Shown here: piece by piece, positions 11,057 to 22,259 of the stretch
How positions within the stretch are numbered: the first letter of the stretch is position 1
Layout of the letters: each line of letters begins with the position of its first letter
NCBI GenBank assembly: GCA_030737875.1
Contig: CM060922.1
Coordinates: forward strand, 760,503,603-760,567,602
Origin: Allium sativum
Lineage: Eukaryota > Streptophyta > Magnoliopsida > Asparagales > Amaryllidaceae
Length of the DNA stretch: 64,000 nucleotides
Direction of reading: 5' to 3'
Made by a program: the position numbers and the translations under genes
The notes under the pieces: model-generated
Database searches by the model: none
What the model was told of the DNA's origin: nothing
What the model saw: the letters and a program-made list of their open reading frames with translations, nothing else

Positions 11057-11076
11057 TTTATTCGAGGACGAATAAA
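11057..11076 (+). other. Conserved hairpin just upstream of the polypurine tract (copy A)
   Basis: TTATTCG (11058-11064), loop AGGA, CGAATAA (11069-11075), extendable by one T-A pair. Copy B at 34901-34918 has TTACTCG-AGGA-CGAGTAA: the fourth pair is T-A here and C-G there, so pairing is kept while sequence changes. Confidence 0.65.
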
Positions 11077-11080
11077 AAGA

Positions 11081-11095
11081 TAAGTGTGGAGTATT
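11081..11095 (+). other. Polypurine-tract region of the Tat/Athila-like element
   Basis: TAAGTGTGGAGTATT immediately precedes the 3' LTR, which starts TGATGTGCACG. It corresponds to TAAGTGTGGGGGTATT in the non-autonomous element. Confidence 0.65.
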
Positions 11096-12563
11096 TGATG
11101 TGCACGCAAAAATGCACATTTATATTCACATATTTGTTCTTGTTTAGTAGAATAAGTGAACATTTTGGGTATTTTATATGATCAAACCATGTGTTAAATA
11201 TTTTCAAAATCATCACTCATTTTGGGAAAAAGTGGTCACTCGTGCATGTTTTAATTTGTGAAATCTTTTACTTGTTCCTTGTGATTATCTCTTGTAGGAA
11301 TTTAGGAGCTAAAATGATATACACACATGAAGAGATGAAGAAAAGCATGCATATACAAAAGGAGGCAAAGAATTAATTCATTTTATGGATATTGAAGGCC
11401 CAGTAGCCCACTTGCTCTTAAGATTCATATTAAAGACTAATTGAATGAGACAAAAGGCCTCATGCGTTCTTTATGACTTATTAGTGGCTAATGGCAATTA
11501 GAAGCTTCATGAATGGGCATTTTGGGGAATTCCCAAGGAAAGTGATTGGGGTTTTAGGGTTTTAGATCATGTATATATACTCTTTTGTTTCATGTATTTT
11601 CGATCTCCTTTTTAGCATATGAAAGTGTAAGTGATTAAATAAATAAAAATGGCTTCCAAGCCTATTTCTTTTATGTCTATCTTATGTCTCTTTTAATTTC
11701 TATGCTCTACTTTAGTTCATAGCTTAGGTTTATTTACATGCTCCCTACTTCATGTTCATAGTTTAAATTTATTTACGTGCACTTAGTTTAGTTCTTTTCT
11801 TGTTCTGTTTAGATTTTCTTTCATTTTGTTTTATTTTCCAGTGTTGAAACTTACATGTGTTGATAACATACATTAGAAGCTAAGCCCCTACAATTTAGGG
11901 GTAATGAAGCTCTCTAATTTTATGCAAGTTGAACATTTATATGATTTGTGATCTCTCATTTTGTGCTTCATGATAGTGGACTTTGATGTAAGTTTATACA
12001 TGTGGGTTTGATAGCTTATGTTGCATTTGCAAACGAGCTATTCTTTTTCAGTATAAATACAAGTTACATCAATATTTGCTAAGTGGTTTTTGATTATGAA
12101 ATATAAGCAAGAACAAAATTTGATGATCTATGTCACTAATTACAATAGTGAATAGATCACATACTTGAAATAGATTTTGCTTTATTTTCATTTTTATGAG
12201 AACAATGAGTGGTTTAATTGTTGTGTTATAGTTTGATAGTTTATGTTATGTTAACTAATAACATAAATAAACTACATTATGATAAATGCAACATTTATGT
12301 CACTTAATATTAAAAATAGAGATCATAGATTGTATATTTGTTCATTTACATAAATATGAGAGGGGATTTACCTCTAAATTGCTCTCTAATATCATATTTA
12401 GCCCTCAACTTAGTTTCTAGTCTTCTTTAGTTTTTGTTAGCAAACAATCCAAAGATTGGCTTAATTTGATTGAGTAAGATTGAAGTTGTTTCTTTCCCCG
12501 CGGATCGACCCGTACTCGCCTCGTACTAACAATTGTACGACATGCGCTTGCAGTCTTCTTACA
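11096..12563 (+). repeat. 3' LTR of the Tat/Athila-like element (1468 bp)
   Basis: Starts TGATGTGCACGC and ends CTTGCAGTCTTCTTACA. Its right half is the partner of 8110-8882. A plausible TATA box (CATGTATATATAC at about 11568) is present. The end region shares CGACCCGTACT...CTTGCAG...TTACA organisation with the LTR of the element at 30436-35917. Confidence 0.85.
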
Positions 12564-14144
12564 ATATTTCGTGCGATAGTTTTCTAAGTGATAGAATTCT
12601 CGTTTTGCAAACACATATCATGAAACGCATGGGTTTTCCAATACACTTTATAAATGTAGTTTATGAGTGTATATCCACTCCTACATTTTCTATCATGATA
12701 CAAGGTGTTCCTACTGGGTTTATTTCTTCGAATAGGGGTATAAGACAGGGTGACCCTTTGTCTCCATACTTATTCACTATTGCAATGGAGTTTTTTCCTT
12801 TTGTATGAATGAGGTGTTGTTACAAAAAGATTTTTTACCAGTGCATGGTTTTTCTCCAACTATTACCCATTTGTTATGTGCGGATGACTTGATGGTCTTT
12901 GGTAGATGTTCTATTTCTTGTGTTGTTGCATTAAAGTTTGTGTTTGGAAAATTAGAGCAAGCTAGCGGTTTATCTATCAGTTTAAACAAAACCAAGGTTT
13001 ATTTCAGTTTGGCAGCTACTAACACAAGTGAAATAGTGGATATTTTGGGTTTTAATGTGGGGCACTTACCAATCAGATACCTGGGAGTACCTCTTTCGTC
13101 TAATTACATTCACTATCGGGATTGTCAAGATTTGTTGTATAGGATACAAAATAAACTACAGTCATGGGACACTAAGTTTTTAAGCTTCGCTAGGCGAGCT
13201 GAATTGATTCAGTCAGCCATTATGTGTGTTGATTTCTTCTGGGGTACTTCAAAACAAAAAGTGGCATGAAAAAAGTTATGTTCTTCAAAGCACGAAGATG
13301 GCATTGGCTTGAAATCTTCTAAGGATTTGAAAAAAGCTTCTAGTTTAAAGTTGATGTGAAAATTTTTAGCAGATGATTCACTTTGGAGTAGATGGATGGC
13401 CGCAAAATATTGCAAGAATAAGAAATTTTGGAGTATGGATGTAGATATTAATGCATCTTGTACATGGAAGAATATTATGAAATTAAGATCAAATGGTAGA
13501 CAATATTTTAATAAGGTGATTTCTTCAGGTTCAAACACTTCTTGTGGTTTGACCCTTGGATCAACGAGAAATGTCTTGTTGATTTATTGGGGATGTCCAG
13601 ATTTCAAGCCTTGGGTAGTTATAATGAGAAGGTGTCATCTATTATAAGTGAAGGAAGGTTATGCAGTAGCAGGCCACTAGCTACGAGGGAATTACAACAG
13701 CAGATTGATGGTATAGAGTTAAATATCAATGTTCAACGTGATTTCTATGAATGGATTGATGGTGGTTTGTTTTCATTTCACAAGGCATGGGATAAGGCAA
13801 GGGAAAGGTCTCTGTTATGCAATGGGAAAATGTGGTTTGGCATGCAAAAAATTCAAAGCGAATGTCCTTCATTACTTATTTGGGCATGATGAATAGATTG
13901 AACACAAAAAATAGACTGAATAGATTTGGTATTAAAGATGAAAACACTTGTGTGTTGTGCAATCAGGAAGAGGAGAATGTAAGTCATTTGTTTTTTAATT
14001 GTTCTTATACCAGGTTTATATGGAATTCTTTGGAGTGCAAGATTGGTTTAAATTCGACTGTGTTGGCTTATATGGAAGAGGAGGCTAATCTGCTATCACA
14101 TATATTAAAAAAGAAAGATCATATTAGAGATATAACATGTGCTT
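12564..14144 (+). pseudogene. LINE (non-LTR retrotransposon) reverse transcriptase, 5' portion, broken
   Basis: The sequence starts inside the RT domain (FLSDRILVLQ resembles the ISDNILLAQ block), then MKRMGFPIHFIN, RGIRQGDPLSPYLF, and LLCADDLMVFGR, where the family's F/Y-ADD catalytic motif is present as CADD. It continues with the SLNKTKV and IRYLGVPL blocks and a zf-RVT region (DENTCVLCNQEEENVSHLFFNC). Frame breaks occur near 12806, 13267, 13540 and 13890. The endonuclease and the first part of RT are missing; the left side is cut off by the Tat/Athila-like element. The right side is interrupted by the chromovirus at 14145 and resumes at 41613 after the duplicated tgctt. Confidence 0.9.
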
Positions 14145-14420
14145 TGTAACACCCCGAAATTTTCTGTTAACTGTAAATTAACAAATTAAATTATAATTAA
14201 TTATAATTGAAAGAATTAGGGAAACGGGTTACTCCATTGCGCTCGTCTCGAAATTCTGCTTGAGATAGAGTCCGAGTTTGCGTGAATCGGACTCCGTATG
14301 AAGGAGTTATGACCTCCGGAAGTTTCAGAATTCAATTTAAAATTCAAACGGTTCAAATTCAGTTCGAAATTTAAAAAACAGACCCAAACTGGGCTGGGCG
14401 GGAAAATTCCCGCCTAGGCA

Positions 14421-14472
14421 CCAGGTCGACCAGGGGGTCGACCTGGGGGTCGACCTACCCAGTCGACCTGGT
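14421..14472. repeat. Cluster of GGTCGACC palindromes in the LTR
   Basis: Four GTCGACC sites in about 50 bases. CCAGGTCGACC and GGTCGACCTGG can form an 11-bp perfect stem. The sister LTR (about 38675-38740) has a rearranged cluster with an extra unit. Confidence 0.8.
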
Positions 14473-15464
14473 TTGGCCCTGGCTGGCCTGGTCGGTTTCT
14501 AGTCGAATTTCTGAGCTTGGCTGTGTCACTAGGGCTGACTTGTCGCTTTCTGATTGGCTTCTCTTGAGATGGATAGCCTTGATTAACTCTAGCTTCATCG
14601 ACGGCTCTAATTAGTTTGAAATTCTATATATACAACTCAACTCTCAACCTAAATTCACACAAATAATATAGAACTAGAGTCGTCATGCTGCTGGGAGGAA
14701 ACTAAGAGTAGCCGTCAGTTAGAGAAAGCTTAGAGACGAGCCAAAACTAAAGTAAAACAAGAATCAAACAACGTTTATCTACCCAAAGGAAAGCATTTCA
14801 AATTCAGAACTCAGAAATCAGAAAACAAGACCGTCGTTTTTTGTAAGTATAGTGATTTTTCCGATGCGAATAAAATTAAGACTTGATTCGATGTAAATTG
14901 GAAGTGGAATTGTGCTATTGTATAACGATGATGTTAATTCATATCTATGTACTGAAATGATTGTATTGAAATGATTGTATTGAAATGGTTGGAATGTTTG
15001 TGGTTAAATTTACTTGGTGTTGGATCCATTCAAATGTAAACAACATCACATGCAAGTTGTATAGTTCATGTTATAATCTACACCTATATGTTTATGTGAT
15101 TATAAAAGTTGTATGTGATATGTCCAAGTTAAGATTTCATGTATATACTTTATGCTAAAACCTCTATGCCTAAATGATTAAGTTCATATACATGCTCATA
15201 TGTTTATACAAAAATTGTAAAGTTCATAATTGGATCAATGCCAAGATCCATTTTAATACAAGTTTCATGTTATAGTAGTAAACATGATTGGATCTAGTTC
15301 ACACATGCGATGAAATTATACATACTTTATGGACATGTTATATTCTTGTCATATGCTAGTGATGTTCGATGTTATGCCTAGATCTAAACATGTTTAGGCT
15401 TATGTTGTCTAAATCATATGTTAATTCATGTGACACCTATTTGGTTAGACCCCTATTTCAATGC

Positions 15465-15640
15465 AAGTTCACATGTATGTAAGTTGATTTAGCCTATGTT
15501 GCAAATTCACATATATGTATGTTGATTTAGTCTACGTTGCAAGTTCACACCTATGATATTCATGTTGACTATTTTGCAATTTCACACCTATGATGTTCAT
15601 ATTGACTATGTCGATAATGCCAAGTTTACACCTATGTCAT
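15465..15640. repeat. Degenerate tandem repeats in the LTR
   Basis: About four units of 45-55 bases built from GTTGATTTAGCC or GTTGACTAT, then TTGCAA, then TTCACACCTATG. Also present in the 3' LTR at about 39740-39915. Confidence 0.7.
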
Positions 15641-16002
15641 GTTTATGAATTTCTTTATGCCAATTTTGTGTACGCTAAATTAGGCTAAGTTTTTAGCCTA
15701 ATATTATATGTTAAAAATCATGCGAACGTAAAATTAGGCTAGGATTGTTAGCCTAATACTTAGACGGGGTAACGTTGGGAAAAATTGGTAATTATAGGAA
15801 ACTTGACATAAATTGGTGAAAATATTTGAAAATGGCATGTTTGTCACATGCCAAAATTGGTGGCACTTGAATGGTATAAATTCTTATACCAAAAAGGTTA
15901 AACTTGGAAAGTAGGCCATAACATTTAATTGTTAGCAAATTTACATATAACAAGTAATAAAGATAAATATGTAAATTTAGAAAATACGAGTATGCTTAAC
16001 AC

Positions 16003-16200
16003 GAGGTTGGATTGAGTTGTGATGTAAACCTGCCCGGACCTGCCCGGCTGTCCAGTAGTCACAACAATACCTATCCAATGTGGGTGGTTAAGCATTGAGC
16101 CCAATAAGGACCCGAGTTTAGACTGAGTTACGGTTTAAACCTGCCCGGAACCGACCGGCACATCCAATAACCGTAACAATATCTGTCTAATGTGAGTGGT
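16003..16200. repeat. Two-unit repeat with TGCCCGG motifs in the LTR
   Basis: Each unit runs from GAGT-TRYGRTKTAAACCTGCCCGG through a CCAGTA/CCAATA-RYCRYAACAATA segment to CTAATGTGRGTGGT. The minus-strand LTR at 60608-63693 keeps the same two units at about 61930-62140. Confidence 0.65.
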
Positions 16201-17328
16201 CGGCGCTTTAAAAAGCTAAGGACAGACAAGTCAGGATGGTAGGGTTAAGTTAAGTAAAACACTTAACCAATTCAACATGTTAATTAAACTGATGGGTGGG
16301 GTTAGGTAAATACAGACACTTAACCACTTAACATGTTTGACTAGAAAACCCTAGTAACGGGGACCCATTTCAGCAGTAACCCAATTAGGTATCATGGTAC
16401 CCTGAAACTAGGCAGGGTGGGGCACGATTACTGGGTTGATTGGCGGTCAAAAGCGACGGCGGTGGGTGCAACAGTGTGGGTTATAACGGAGTGCGGGCGT
16501 GCACACACTTCGGAGCAGACAAACAGGGCACTAGGGGCACCAGTAGTATACCCTATGCATTCTAGAATTGTGTTGGGCCGCCAGCATGGGACTTGATACA
16601 CCCCATGGTGGGACCAGCATAGGTATCTACAATCTTTGGGGCCCGTAAGACACTGATGATTATGCGAGTAGGAGCCGATCTTTAGAAAAAGGGGATCACT
16701 TCACCCCGATCATGGGGTGCCAGTTGAGAAAATGCAAGTAGGTGCAGAGATATAGTGTGGGGTGCGATAGTATATTCGATTCAAACTGCTTTATCTTAGT
16801 TTATGATATTTTCCTATTTCCAGTTTATACCTATCATGCCCTTTTTCTTATTCTCATACTGAAGAGTCACTAGACTTACCAGGCTTTATGTCTGACCCTA
16901 TTTTCTTTTGTCTTCTTTTCTTCCGTTCCCCCCCCTCCAGGTCCACAGGGAGGAAACAACCCAGCTTAGTTAGACTCTTTGCAAGCTTCAAGATAGTAGA
17001 TGTACGGTTTGGACTCTCTTTCCTTGGCTATGGCTGTTGGACACACTCTATGGGGATTTATGCAGTTTTAATTATGTTTTATGCTTCTTTATTTAATAAC
17101 CAAGACAGAAATGATAATGTAATGTTTTGGAAGTTATTATGTGATAGTTATGGAAATGATTTGTATGAACACATATTTATGAAATAAAAGTCTGTTTGTT
17201 TTCCGCTGCTTATATATATGTGTTTATATATCTGTCTTGTGTTTATCTGTGACTTCTACTTATAAACCTCCACCAAAGTTAAGGCATTCCCTTTGTGAGT
17301 GACCTTAATGGAGGTAGGGTGTTTCACT

Positions 17329-17340
17329 TGGTATTAGAGC
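17329..17340 (+). other. Primer binding site, initiator tRNA-Met type
   Basis: TGGTATTAGAGC begins two bases after the 5' LTR. The plant tRNA-iMet complement is TGGTATCAGAGC, so there is one mismatch. Confidence 0.85.
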
Positions 17341-17497
17341 ACATATTTACCAGACTAGATAAAAGTTTTTGAAACTATTTTCAAAAAGAAGTTTAAAGAA
17401 GCATTATTTTTCAAGAAAAAGCGTTGTTTTTAAAAGACATAATTCCCCAAAGCCATATGCACTATCCCTCTATCCTTTTGTCTTGAATACTTTCCTT
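17341..17497 (+). other. Chromovirus leader up to the CACTA-2 insertion
   Basis: A-rich untranslated leader. It continues at 28005-28015 directly before the gag ATG, so the undisturbed leader was about 170 bases. Confidence 0.75.
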
Positions 17498-17725
17498 CAC
17501 TATAACAAAAAACACTTTTCGCAACAGGCGATATCTGTTGCAGTAGACCTATTGCAACAGGCCTACGTCTGTTGGTATAGCCGAAGTTGCAAAAAGTCCG
17601 TAACATTTTCAGCCTGTTGCAATAAGGTGTTGCGGTATACTTTTTTGCAACAGGCTTTTGCTGTTGCAACAGATCATTTTGCAACAGTATATGCCTATTG
17701 CAATAGAACCATAAATCTACAAAAA
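17498..17725. repeat. CACTA-2 5' terminal inverted repeat and subterminal array
   Basis: Eight or more copies of TTGCAACAGGC, CTGTTGCA or near variants in both orientations follow the CACTATAAC terminus. Confidence 0.85.
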
Positions 17726-18052
17726 AAATATTACAGCTTATAGATATTACATATTAAATGTATTCGTTTTAGTAATAGTGTATATCATAAAATAAAATAA
17801 ACAAATAAAATTTTTATTTCAACAAAGTTTTAATAGTACAAACAATTACAACAAAAATTCCAACTTTCATACATATATACCCTTACAACGCATCAAATGT
17901 TACATTATTATTATTACATTATCAACATAATCATACAAATACATGCTTTCTATTTGCATCATCGAGTTTGTAAAATTTTTGGTCACAGCAGACTTATGAC
18001 AGGCTCTTCCCAGATATAAAAAAGGAGGCCTTTGCTCTGCATATCTAAAACC

Positions 18053-18223
18053 TCACGCCCTCGATAAAAAAATCTCCTGCAAGGAAGTCCAGGTCCTAGA
18101 AATAGCAAGCACAAGGCCAATGATAACAAGACCAACATCAAAGGACACAACAAGCCAACTCAACTCTGACCCTAACACCTTTAAATGAAACAATGAAGGA
18201 ATGACGAGCCCAAGCATACAAAC
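18053..18223 (-). pseudogene. Captured last exon of a vacuolar-type amino acid transporter gene (AVT3-like, AAAP family)
   Basis: On the minus strand an acceptor (TTATACACAG, ending at 18224) opens into VCMLGLVIPSLFHLKVLGSE, a membrane helix, then a second hydrophobic segment (LVVSFDVGLVIIGLVLAIS) and RTWTSLQEIF before a TGA at 18053-18055. This follows the last two membrane segments and C-terminus of plant AVT3-type amino acid exporters, where I recall SSVC..LGFVLPSLFHL and VSGTWSSL.EIF. The Gly of SGTW is Arg here. Presence of an intron boundary shows capture of genomic DNA. Upstream exons were not found between here and the solo LTR, so it is a fragment. It lies inside CACTA-2 and antisense to the chromovirus. 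Confidence 0.7.
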
Positions 18224-19293
18224 CTGTGTATAAAACGCATGATACAAGAAGGGAAAACGTGAAGAGAAAAATAACGAAAACCTATGTATAAAACACAATT
18301 CCCTGCCACACTCTGAAAATCTACAACATACAAACCTAGAAACAGTCATATTTGTTCCACTTGGGTTTTATAAGCTATCCTAACACAATCCATTCCCTGC
18401 CAAAGAAAAAAAATGCAATCAAAATAAATTCAATATGTATAATCAGTTCAATCAAAACAAATCTCAACTGAAAGAAAACACACTTAGCTCATCCAAGTTG
18501 ATTTTGGAAGCACTACACCCTGACATGATAAGTCGAACTTTGCCTGCAATCAGCACGATCGAATTTGTAAGAAGTAAAAGCATTGGAATGAATGACAAAT
18601 ATATATATATATATATATTGATAAAAATAATAGTGGTAAAATATAAAATAAGTCATAAGCAATTATTTGGGGTATATGTGATTTGCCAAGTCCTTCTTGT
18701 AAGTTGGTACCACAAGCAACTAGTATATTTACTTAAACTACTTGAAACTTGAATGTATAGGTACACTGCAATTTTGCAATCATGAACTACAAAATAAGTC
18801 CAGATAACAGAGTATAAACATATGAGTATATCATGTTTTTCATCAGACAAAATCAGATAAGAGTGCCCATAGGGGTTGGTTCTACCTTACTATGGCTGAA
18901 CAAATATAATGTGCTCCTTCCTCATGTCTCTGTGTTACCATAAACCATTACAAACAGTATGCCTAACTTAAAGATCAAGACAAACTTCGATGTACCTTCT
19001 ATAGTTCCACATCCAAGTTACACAAATATCATAAAAGATGTTACCTACAACGAATAAGCCAAAATACATTGCACCATTAATCTCATCGTCATGCTTTCGA
19101 TCCGTTTATGGTCTAAAAATGAGATTTGGTTTTCCCTCTATGATAACAACAGTGTTGCATGGTTCTTTATGATACGAAAAATTGATAATGTAAAAGTCAA
19201 AATAATTGAAAAGATTCACATACCATTAGGTCGCACGGTAATTTCAGTGCAAGGGCAACTCACCGCCATAAACCAAACTTCAATCTGTTGCGC
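18224..19293. other. CACTA-2 interior, no supported gene
   Basis: AT-rich, with an (AT)n run at 18599-18619. It probably contains introns or flanks of the captured transporter gene on the minus strand (splice-like GCTGATTGCAG at about 18550), but no further exon can be recognised. The last five bases, tgcgc, are the target duplication of the solo LTR. Confidence 0.4.
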
Positions 19294-22259
19294 TGTGACG
19301 ACCCAAACTTCCCTATAAAGGAAAGCCTGGATTGCTTTGAGAACAATACACAACAGAACACAAACTGAAGAACATTGTATTGCTGATTACAACAATTACA
19401 TCAGAGTACAAGAATGTAACAGAGTATGAATACTTATTACAAAAATAGAAATGCAATAATATCAGAGTTTTAAATTACATTTAAATAGCAGCGGAAAATA
19501 ATACAAATATACAACCGAAAGGAATACACGGATACAGAGCTTTCCGAATATCGCTTCAGCTGTAGACCAGAATCCTGTAAATATATCTGCAAAAAGCTAC
19601 TCGACTGCCCGTGTGGAAAATATGGGCACCCGAGTTTGCCAGTGAAACAAACTACAGGTCAGTCATGGGACTGGTATGAGAAATCTTAACTTAACTTATC
19701 TAATAATAAGGCTAATCACAGGACCATGCCGCTAACGCGGAACGGGTTTACTCCATTGGATTGCCAGTGCATAAAATAAAGTAAATCGTTAGACAACGCA
19801 ATGCTTTTTAGAAAAATGAAACCATTATAAGACCCAAGTCCCATCACACAATGTAACGCAAACCGGAGGATAGGGTTTTACCTTATAATGGTCAAAAGAT
19901 GCTTGATACGATAAAACGGATTTAATATTAGTGTGTATATCTATGGGTATATATATATTTCAAAAACACTTCAGTCATAATGTATCAATCATAGACGGCA
20001 TAGTACCCCATCCTACTATGTCGCCATACTAGTTCTACAATCAAAACCGCAAGGTCGTATTGGAAATTGGATTTCCATCATGAAATCGAGGCTAGGGATC
20101 GTCCTCTCCGATTCGAGACACTCTAGCAAATGCCTCAGGATCCCCCACAGTGAACCCTTGGAGCGGTAGGGCCGGTCCCCACCTAACGGTAGTGGATTAG
20201 TTATGCCTGAACACACGCTTCCCGGTCCCTTTGGACCTCCATATGACTACTAACGGCCTATAATCCCGAGGCGCCTCAATCCATCATCCACATAAGTAAA
20301 ATGCTAGCCAGTTTAAGCACTGACACTACCCCTAGCTAGAAAGAAACGTGTGCACTCCCTACGGTCCATATCCCGTTTTTGACTCATACCGGGGTGTGAG
20401 GTTCGCGAAGTCACGCTATACACAAAGCTACGCCTGAACAAGCTATGCTTTGATCATCAACCACAAGGCCTGCTTTTCAACAAAAGCCTTGTTATTTGCA
20501 TCTTGGCGTGTCACATTGACCATTCACGCCATGCTACCGACAACTATTGATATATACCAGGGTGTTAAGTAGAGAATAAATTCTCCACCACCAAACAGAC
20601 ATACATCAACAGAAATCGATTTAATTACATGAAATGAATTCCAACGTCAGACACGCATCCATTTACAAGTCCGTTCTGGGTTTGAACGAAACCGGAGACA
20701 ACTGAGAGGTCCTCGCATATCCGAAACAATCAACAATAGTCTGGACGGCTACCACTGAAGCCCCTTCAAGGTAGCTACTCCCATCATGGGTCTCAGTAGT
20801 AACACATCCATTCGATGTGAAAATCGTCCGTCTTCAATCACCGTCTTCAACTTCGACTCTTCATCGCCGTAGTGATTATTCGGAATGGGTTAAACCCGGT
20901 CTTTCCGAATAACTCGCGTATTTTTAAAATTAAAAATCAAGTACTATAAAAGCACGTTCAACATCTCATTCCAATTCAGAATATTCTTTTAAATAAAATA
21001 TTCACATTATCTTATCAAAGATAAATTCTTTAAATTTATTCATAAGTCTTTCTTTTAAAGATTTATTAAAACCCCAATTTGGTTTTAAATATCAAAAATC
21101 ATTATTCAATGATTATTCAAATTTAAGAAATTAATCTTATCCTTAACTGGGTTAAAGAACTAATGTCATTTAAAACATAGTTCACAGTAAACCCAAAATC
21201 ATCTTCCATAAAATATGGAATCTTCCCAGAAATCAAATCAATATATAATCGTTATAAATTTCTGTATCCAACCAATAATATAAATGGAATAACGACGAAG
21301 CCTCATAAATTCCATATGTAGTATCGGTCTTCTTTTACAGAAGCTTATCTCGGTTATTATTAATTTGAATTCTATTCAATTCCACTTTAATATATTAAAT
21401 TGGAAAACTTTACTTTTGGAAAATTTCCATTTAAATCTTAATAAAAGATTTATAAATTCCAAATCACATTTTCGCTGTCAGTTGGGTTAAAGAACACATG
21501 TCACTTAAAAACACGGTTCACAATAACCGAACTCACATTTCATCTTACTCCAATTACTAAATATAATTGAAAACTGTAATAATCTTAATTAAAAGATTTA
21601 TTCTTTCATACGGGGTTTTAAGAACAGTGTTATTTAAGACTCTATTCACGACAAACCCAAAATCCAATTTATTTAATTTAATTTCAATTAAATATTAAAT
21701 AATTGGAAAACTTCATTAAATCTAAATTTAATGATTAATTCTAGTTGATAACTGGTTCATTTCAATAAAAATATAATTTTCCAAAATATATTCTTTTCCT
21801 AAGATATTTTCTAAAATATTCTTTTCTAGAATATTCTTTATTGGAATGTGACTCAATCAACAACCATATATTGCATGAATTCAACCATCATGATAAATAA
21901 TTATCAAACATCCAAATACACCAGAGTGGATTCTACAACTAAATATTGGGACTAGTGTAGATCAAATATCATCCCAACACCCGTGTGGGGTTTCATCCAA
22001 TATTTAAATAATAAATTATTTGTACACTTGGGCGATGTGTAAAAATTACCGACCCAATCAAATAAACAAGTCGGATGACTTGTAAATGGAAGTGTAATAT
22101 TCAATTTGGATATCATTAATATATTGGATACATCAAACTTTTCAACATTTCATGCATACATTACAAGGTATCACTAATGTCATATTTAAACATATGATCT
22201 TTTTATTGTGAATAATCGACAACAAAAATATTAACTTTCATATCTTTTGTGTAATCCTT

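Larger units (their letters stand above)
9771..11095 (+). other. Conserved 3' non-coding domain of the Tat/Athila-like element
   Basis: After integrase comes AAGTGTGGGGGAGTCT (9924-9939). Blocks at about 10150-10560 and 10918-11095 match, block by block, the corresponding part of the non-autonomous element at 33657-34938, for example the runs GTAATCCAAGGGTATCCAAC-like and GTGCAAACCCGCCAAGCTCT. Because neither copy encodes protein here, the conservation points to a cis role such as RNA packaging, processing or plus-strand priming (inference). Confidence 0.75.
8110..12563 (+). mobile_element. Internally deleted Tat/Athila-like Ty3/gypsy LTR retrotransposon
   Basis: A partial 5' LTR (8110-8882) matches the right half of the 3' LTR (11096-12563). 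Between them lie a decayed integrase, the AAGTGTGGGGG motif, a long 3' non-coding domain and a polypurine tract. The PBS, gag, protease, RT and RNase H are missing: the LTR end is followed within a few bases by integrase sequence. The first half of the 5' LTR must lie beyond CACTA-1, outside the window. Lineage is inferred from the integrase and from the typical 3' domain, not from RT. Confidence 0.8.
14145..17326 (+). repeat. 5' LTR of the chromovirus (3182 bp)
   Basis: TG...CA ends, and near-identical to 38398-41607 throughout; by eye the differences are scattered single bases plus a few small indels, pointing to a fairly recent insertion. Features shared by both copies: a cluster of GTCGACC palindromes near the start, short degenerate repeats at 15465-15640, a two-unit repeat at 16003-16200 containing TGCCCGG, and a poly-C tract followed by CAGG at about 16930. 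Confidence 0.95.

Noticed and set aside
12777..13538. Minus-strand open frames of 72 and 109 codons
   Set aside because: They are antisense to the LINE reverse transcriptase, which explains the sequence.
17369..17743. Plus-strand open frame of 124 codons across the CACTA-2 left end
   Set aside because: It crosses a transposon terminus and translates subterminal repeats; not a gene.
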